A stretch of 64,000 nucleotides of DNA. Origin: Sphingobacterium corticibacterium (GTDB lineage Bacteria > Bacteroidota > Bacteroidia > Sphingobacteriales > Sphingobacteriaceae). The notes beneath the pieces were generated by a model. That model worked only from the letters and a program-made list of their open reading frames with translations, was not told the DNA's origin and did no database searches. The stretch spans positions 310,001 through 374,000 of the forward strand of contig NZ_SGIT01000002.1 of NCBI RefSeq assembly GCF_004208525.1, in the 5' to 3' direction. Each line of letters starts with the position of its first letter. Positions within the stretch are counted from its first letter, which is position 1. Below, piece after piece: positions 61,694 through 64,000 of the stretch. Position numbers and translations under genes: made by a program.

Positions 61694-63703
61694 GTGAACA
61701 TCTTCCTCCACATATCGCCCGTTACTGCTAGCATTCTCGTGATGTTGTGTCCATTGTTGGCTTTCCTTATCCAGGCTTTATTGGGTAAAAAATCAATTTC
61801 CGGCAACATCGCATTAGTCGCTATTTTAGCAAGCACCCTAATAAGTCTATTTGGTGTATTCCTGCCGATATGGAACGAAACAACTGTTTTGCAAAAATGG
61901 GCATGGTTCACTATTGGACAACATACACTCCATGTAGGGATACTTGTTAATAATCTAACCGCATTGATGCAACTGGTCGTTTGTATTATTGCGTTGCCTG
62001 TACATATCTATTCCCGTGCCTATATGAAAGGCGATAGCGGCATACACCGTTATTGGATGTATCTCAGCCTGTTCTGCTTTGCAATGTTAGGATTAACCGT
62101 TTCTCTCAATCTATTGCAATTATATATCTTTTGGGAATTGGTAGGTTTTGCTTCTTACTTGTTAATTGGCTTTTGGTTTACCAAAGAGACTGCTGCGCAA
62201 GCCAATAAAAAAGCGTTCCTAATCAATAGAATCGGAGACATCGGCTTTCTCATTGGGATAGCCCTTGTTTATGCAAATTGCGGCACATTAGACCTGTCCA
62301 CTTTGTTTGGCGAAACAAGCGTCCTATCATCTATTGATAAGAACACGTCTTGGGTTACCTTCGCAGGACTGGCGTTTTTCTTGGGCGCTATGGCAAAATC
62401 GGCTCAGTTTCCATTACATATATGGCTACCCGATGCGATGGAGGGACCTACTGCGGTATCATCCCTTATCCATGCTGCGACGATGGTTGCAGCAGGTGTG
62501 TTCCTACTATGCACCGTTTTTCCGCTATTTAACGAGACGGTTCTCTTAGTTATCACTATTATTGGTACACTTACTGCACTGTCCGCTGCTCTTTTCGCCT
62601 TAGGGCAATATGATATTAAAAAAGTACTTGCCTTTTCGACCATCTCCCAGCTGGGTTTTATGATGGTAGGCGTGGGTATTGGTGCCTGGAATGCCGCGAT
62701 GTTTCACCTCACCACACATGCCTTTTTTAAATGTTTACTGTTCCTCTCTGCAGGTGCGGTTATCCACGAAATGGCACATTTGAAAGCAAAAGCACAACTA
62801 GCTATTGATCCACAGGATTTACGTCATATGGGCGGTTTAAGACATTTTATGCCGAAGACTTTTGTGTGTATGGTTATCGCTTCGTTATCCCTTGCGGGGT
62901 TCCCACTCACGTCCGGTTATCTTTCTAAGGACAGCATTGTGATTACCGCATACGAATGGGCGAATCATCTCGGTGCAGCTTACATGTTAATCCCTATATT
63001 ATTGATTATCGTTAGTTTACTTACGGCCTTCTATATCGGTCGACTTATTTTCAAGACATTTTTTGGTTCTTTTAAATACCGTTCTCTTACCGCAGCAGGT
63101 ATCTCGTTCCATGAGGCACCGAAAGCTATGCTTATTCCGATGTTTTTCCTTGCTGCGGGCAGTCTATTCCCATTTTTCGGAATATCGTTAACCGATTATC
63201 ATAGTGCTTGGATTATGCATACATTGGAAACGGACAGCAGCTACCCCACCCTTGCGCAGGCTCATTTATTCATTCCTGCGCTGTTAACGGGAGGAGCAAT
63301 CTTGGTATGGCTTATCGGATGGAATTGGTATGTCAAACAGAAATATCCCTTATCGGAAAACAACGTATTGGTATATTTTGCCCATAAGCAAGGTTATATA
63401 AATGAGTTTAACGAACGCGTGTTTGTCAATGGAGTCATAAAACTAAGCCGTATACTATATACTTTCGACCGCTATGTGGTAGATGGACTTACCAAATTTT
63501 TCTCTTGGTTTGTACGTCAGCTTTCCGTGGTCGTTTATTGGTTTGACAAGCATATTGTCGATGGGTTGGTCAATTTAGCCGCTAACGCAACGTACTATAT
63601 CGGCCATCTTGTTCGGCATGTTCAAAATGGGCAGTTACAAACGTATTTGGGTTTTGCACTAACCATAGTTGTTTTGGGAATACTTTATCTGATAATTAAA
63701 TAG
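61694..63703 (+). CDS. nuoL: NADH-quinone oxidoreductase subunit L
   Basis: A 669-residue antiporter-like pump starting at GTG 61694. Signatures are YIFWELVGFASYLLIGFWFT, FFLGAMAKSAQFPLHIWLPD, AMEGPTAVSSLIHAATMVAA and LAFSTISQLGFMMVGVGIGA. The C-terminal lateral helix region and a distinctive tail (DGLTKFFSWFVRQLSVVVYWF) follow. It is longer than the usual about 610-residue NuoL because of extra C-terminal helices. Confidence 0.96.
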   Translation: MNIFLHISPVTASILVMLCPLLAFLIQALLGKKSISGNIALVAILASTLISLFGVFLPIWNETTVLQKWAWFTIGQHTLHVGILVNNLTALMQLVVCIIALPVHIYSRAYMKGDSGIHRYWMYLSLFCFAMLGLTVSLNLLQLYIFWELVGFASYLLIGFWFTKETAAQANKKAFLINRIGDIGFLIGIALVYANCGTLDLSTLFGETSVLSSIDKNTSWVTFAGLAFFLGAMAKSAQFPLHIWLPDAMEGPTAVSSLIHAATMVAAGVFLLCTVFPLFNETVLLVITIIGTLTALSAALFALGQYDIKKVLAFSTISQLGFMMVGVGIGAWNAAMFHLTTHAFFKCLLFLSAGAVIHEMAHLKAKAQLAIDPQDLRHMGGLRHFMPKTFVCMVIASLSLAGFPLTSGYLSKDSIVITAYEWANHLGAAYMLIPILLIIVSLLTAFYIGRLIFKTFFGSFKYRSLTAAGISFHEAPKAMLIPMFFLAAGSLFPFFGISLTDYHSAWIMHTLETDSSYPTLAQAHLFIPALLTGGAILVWLIGWNWYVKQKYPLSENNVLVYFAHKQGYINEFNERVFVNGVIKLSRILYTFDRYVVDGLTKFFSWFVRQLSVVVYWFDKHIVDGLVNLAANATYYIGHLVRHVQNGQLQTYLGFALTIVVLGILYLIIK

Positions 63704-63706
63704 AAA

Positions 63707-64000
63707 ATGGGCTTGTTATCCATATTGATATTTTTACCACTTGTTGCTACGTTGCTGATTTTGGTCTTGCCCACATCAGCCAAAGCAACCTATAAATACA
63801 TCGCATTAGGTTTCACCTTTCTGCAATTCGGGCTTTCACTTTATCTCTACGGAAATTTTGAAGCATCATTGGGCGGTATTCAACAGCTAGAGGCTTACCA
63901 ATTTGTGGAACAGCTGTCGTGGATACGCATGGACTTAGGTGCCATCGGAAAACTAGAGATTGACTATCTCGTCGGTGTAGACGGGATTTCCTTACCTCTT
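63707..64000 (+). CDS. nuoM: NADH-quinone oxidoreductase subunit M, 3' end outside window
   Basis: An open frame from ATG 63707 to the window end, 3 nt after the nuoL stop: MGLLSILIFLPLVATLLILV, then FTFLQFGLSLYLYGNFE and a C-terminal YLVGVDGISLPL, the NuoM N-terminal pattern. The rest lies beyond 64000. Confidence 0.93.
   Translation, partial: MGLLSILIFLPLVATLLILVLPTSAKATYKYIALGFTFLQFGLSLYLYGNFEASLGGIQQLEAYQFVEQLSWIRMDLGAIGKLEIDYLVGVDGISLPL

Overview
The window reads as a chromosomal segment of a Bacteroidota bacterium, most likely in the Sphingobacteriaceae (Sphingobacterium/Pedobacter/Olivibacter type). The evidence is the recurrent -7 promoter element TAnnTTTG with a TTG-type -33 box, A-rich rather than Shine-Dalgarno leaders, FecI/FecR-type sigma/anti-sigma pairs, an STN-domain protein, BlaR1-like M56 peptidases with TonB-plug segments, a DUF2723 membrane protein and a split transketolase. 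No species can be named from the sequence alone.

Layout. 1-9387 (minus strand): an outer-membrane barrel cut by the window edge, a 1009-residue TPR protein, pyrB-pyrR and a large DUF2723 membrane protein. 9645-15666: a tRNA-Gln, an Ig-like secreted protein, a YeeE/YedE sulfur-transport pair, an ECF sigma / FecR anti-sigma / STN-domain surface protein trio, and a small barrel. 15871-29683: a mobilizable integrative element inserted in the 3' end of tRNA-Pro(TGG), flanked by 27-bp direct repeats. 29736-50890: housekeeping genes (rplS, pyrG, yidC, M48 protease, acyl-CoA dehydrogenase, purB, nfu, split transketolase, an ECF sigma operon, an aminotransferase, a GDSL hydrolase) and a recQ-comEC-HhH barrel operon. 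51219-58785: tandem initiator tRNAs, prs with a second tRNA-Gln, rplY, pth, a BlaR/BlaI-type pair, gltA and a META-domain lipoprotein. 59191-64000: nuoHIJKLM, the membrane arm of complex I, cut by the window edge.

The element (about 13.8 kb) carries a tyrosine integrase, an excisionase-like HTH protein, a RepA-like ATPase, a TOPRIM primase-like protein, MobC, a relaxase and a membrane coiled-coil protein, but no type IV secretion genes. It is therefore probably mobilized in trans. Its cargo has two parts. One is a minus-strand envelope cluster: a clostripain-like peptidase lipoprotein, other lipoproteins and a small barrel. The other is a compact three-gene module: a LuxI/FeeM-like GNAT acyltransferase, a PAS-LuxR-type regulator and a ThiF/E1-like adenylyltransferase.

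The most interesting observation is that module's regulatory wiring. A perfect 21-bp inverted repeat lies between the acyltransferase and regulator genes, and the same half-site recurs upstream of thiF. In both promoters the half-site sits exactly 23 bp before a TAnCTTTG -7 element. This looks like a self-contained signal or acyl-conjugate synthesis circuit on a mobile element, and it is the best candidate here for an undescribed system.
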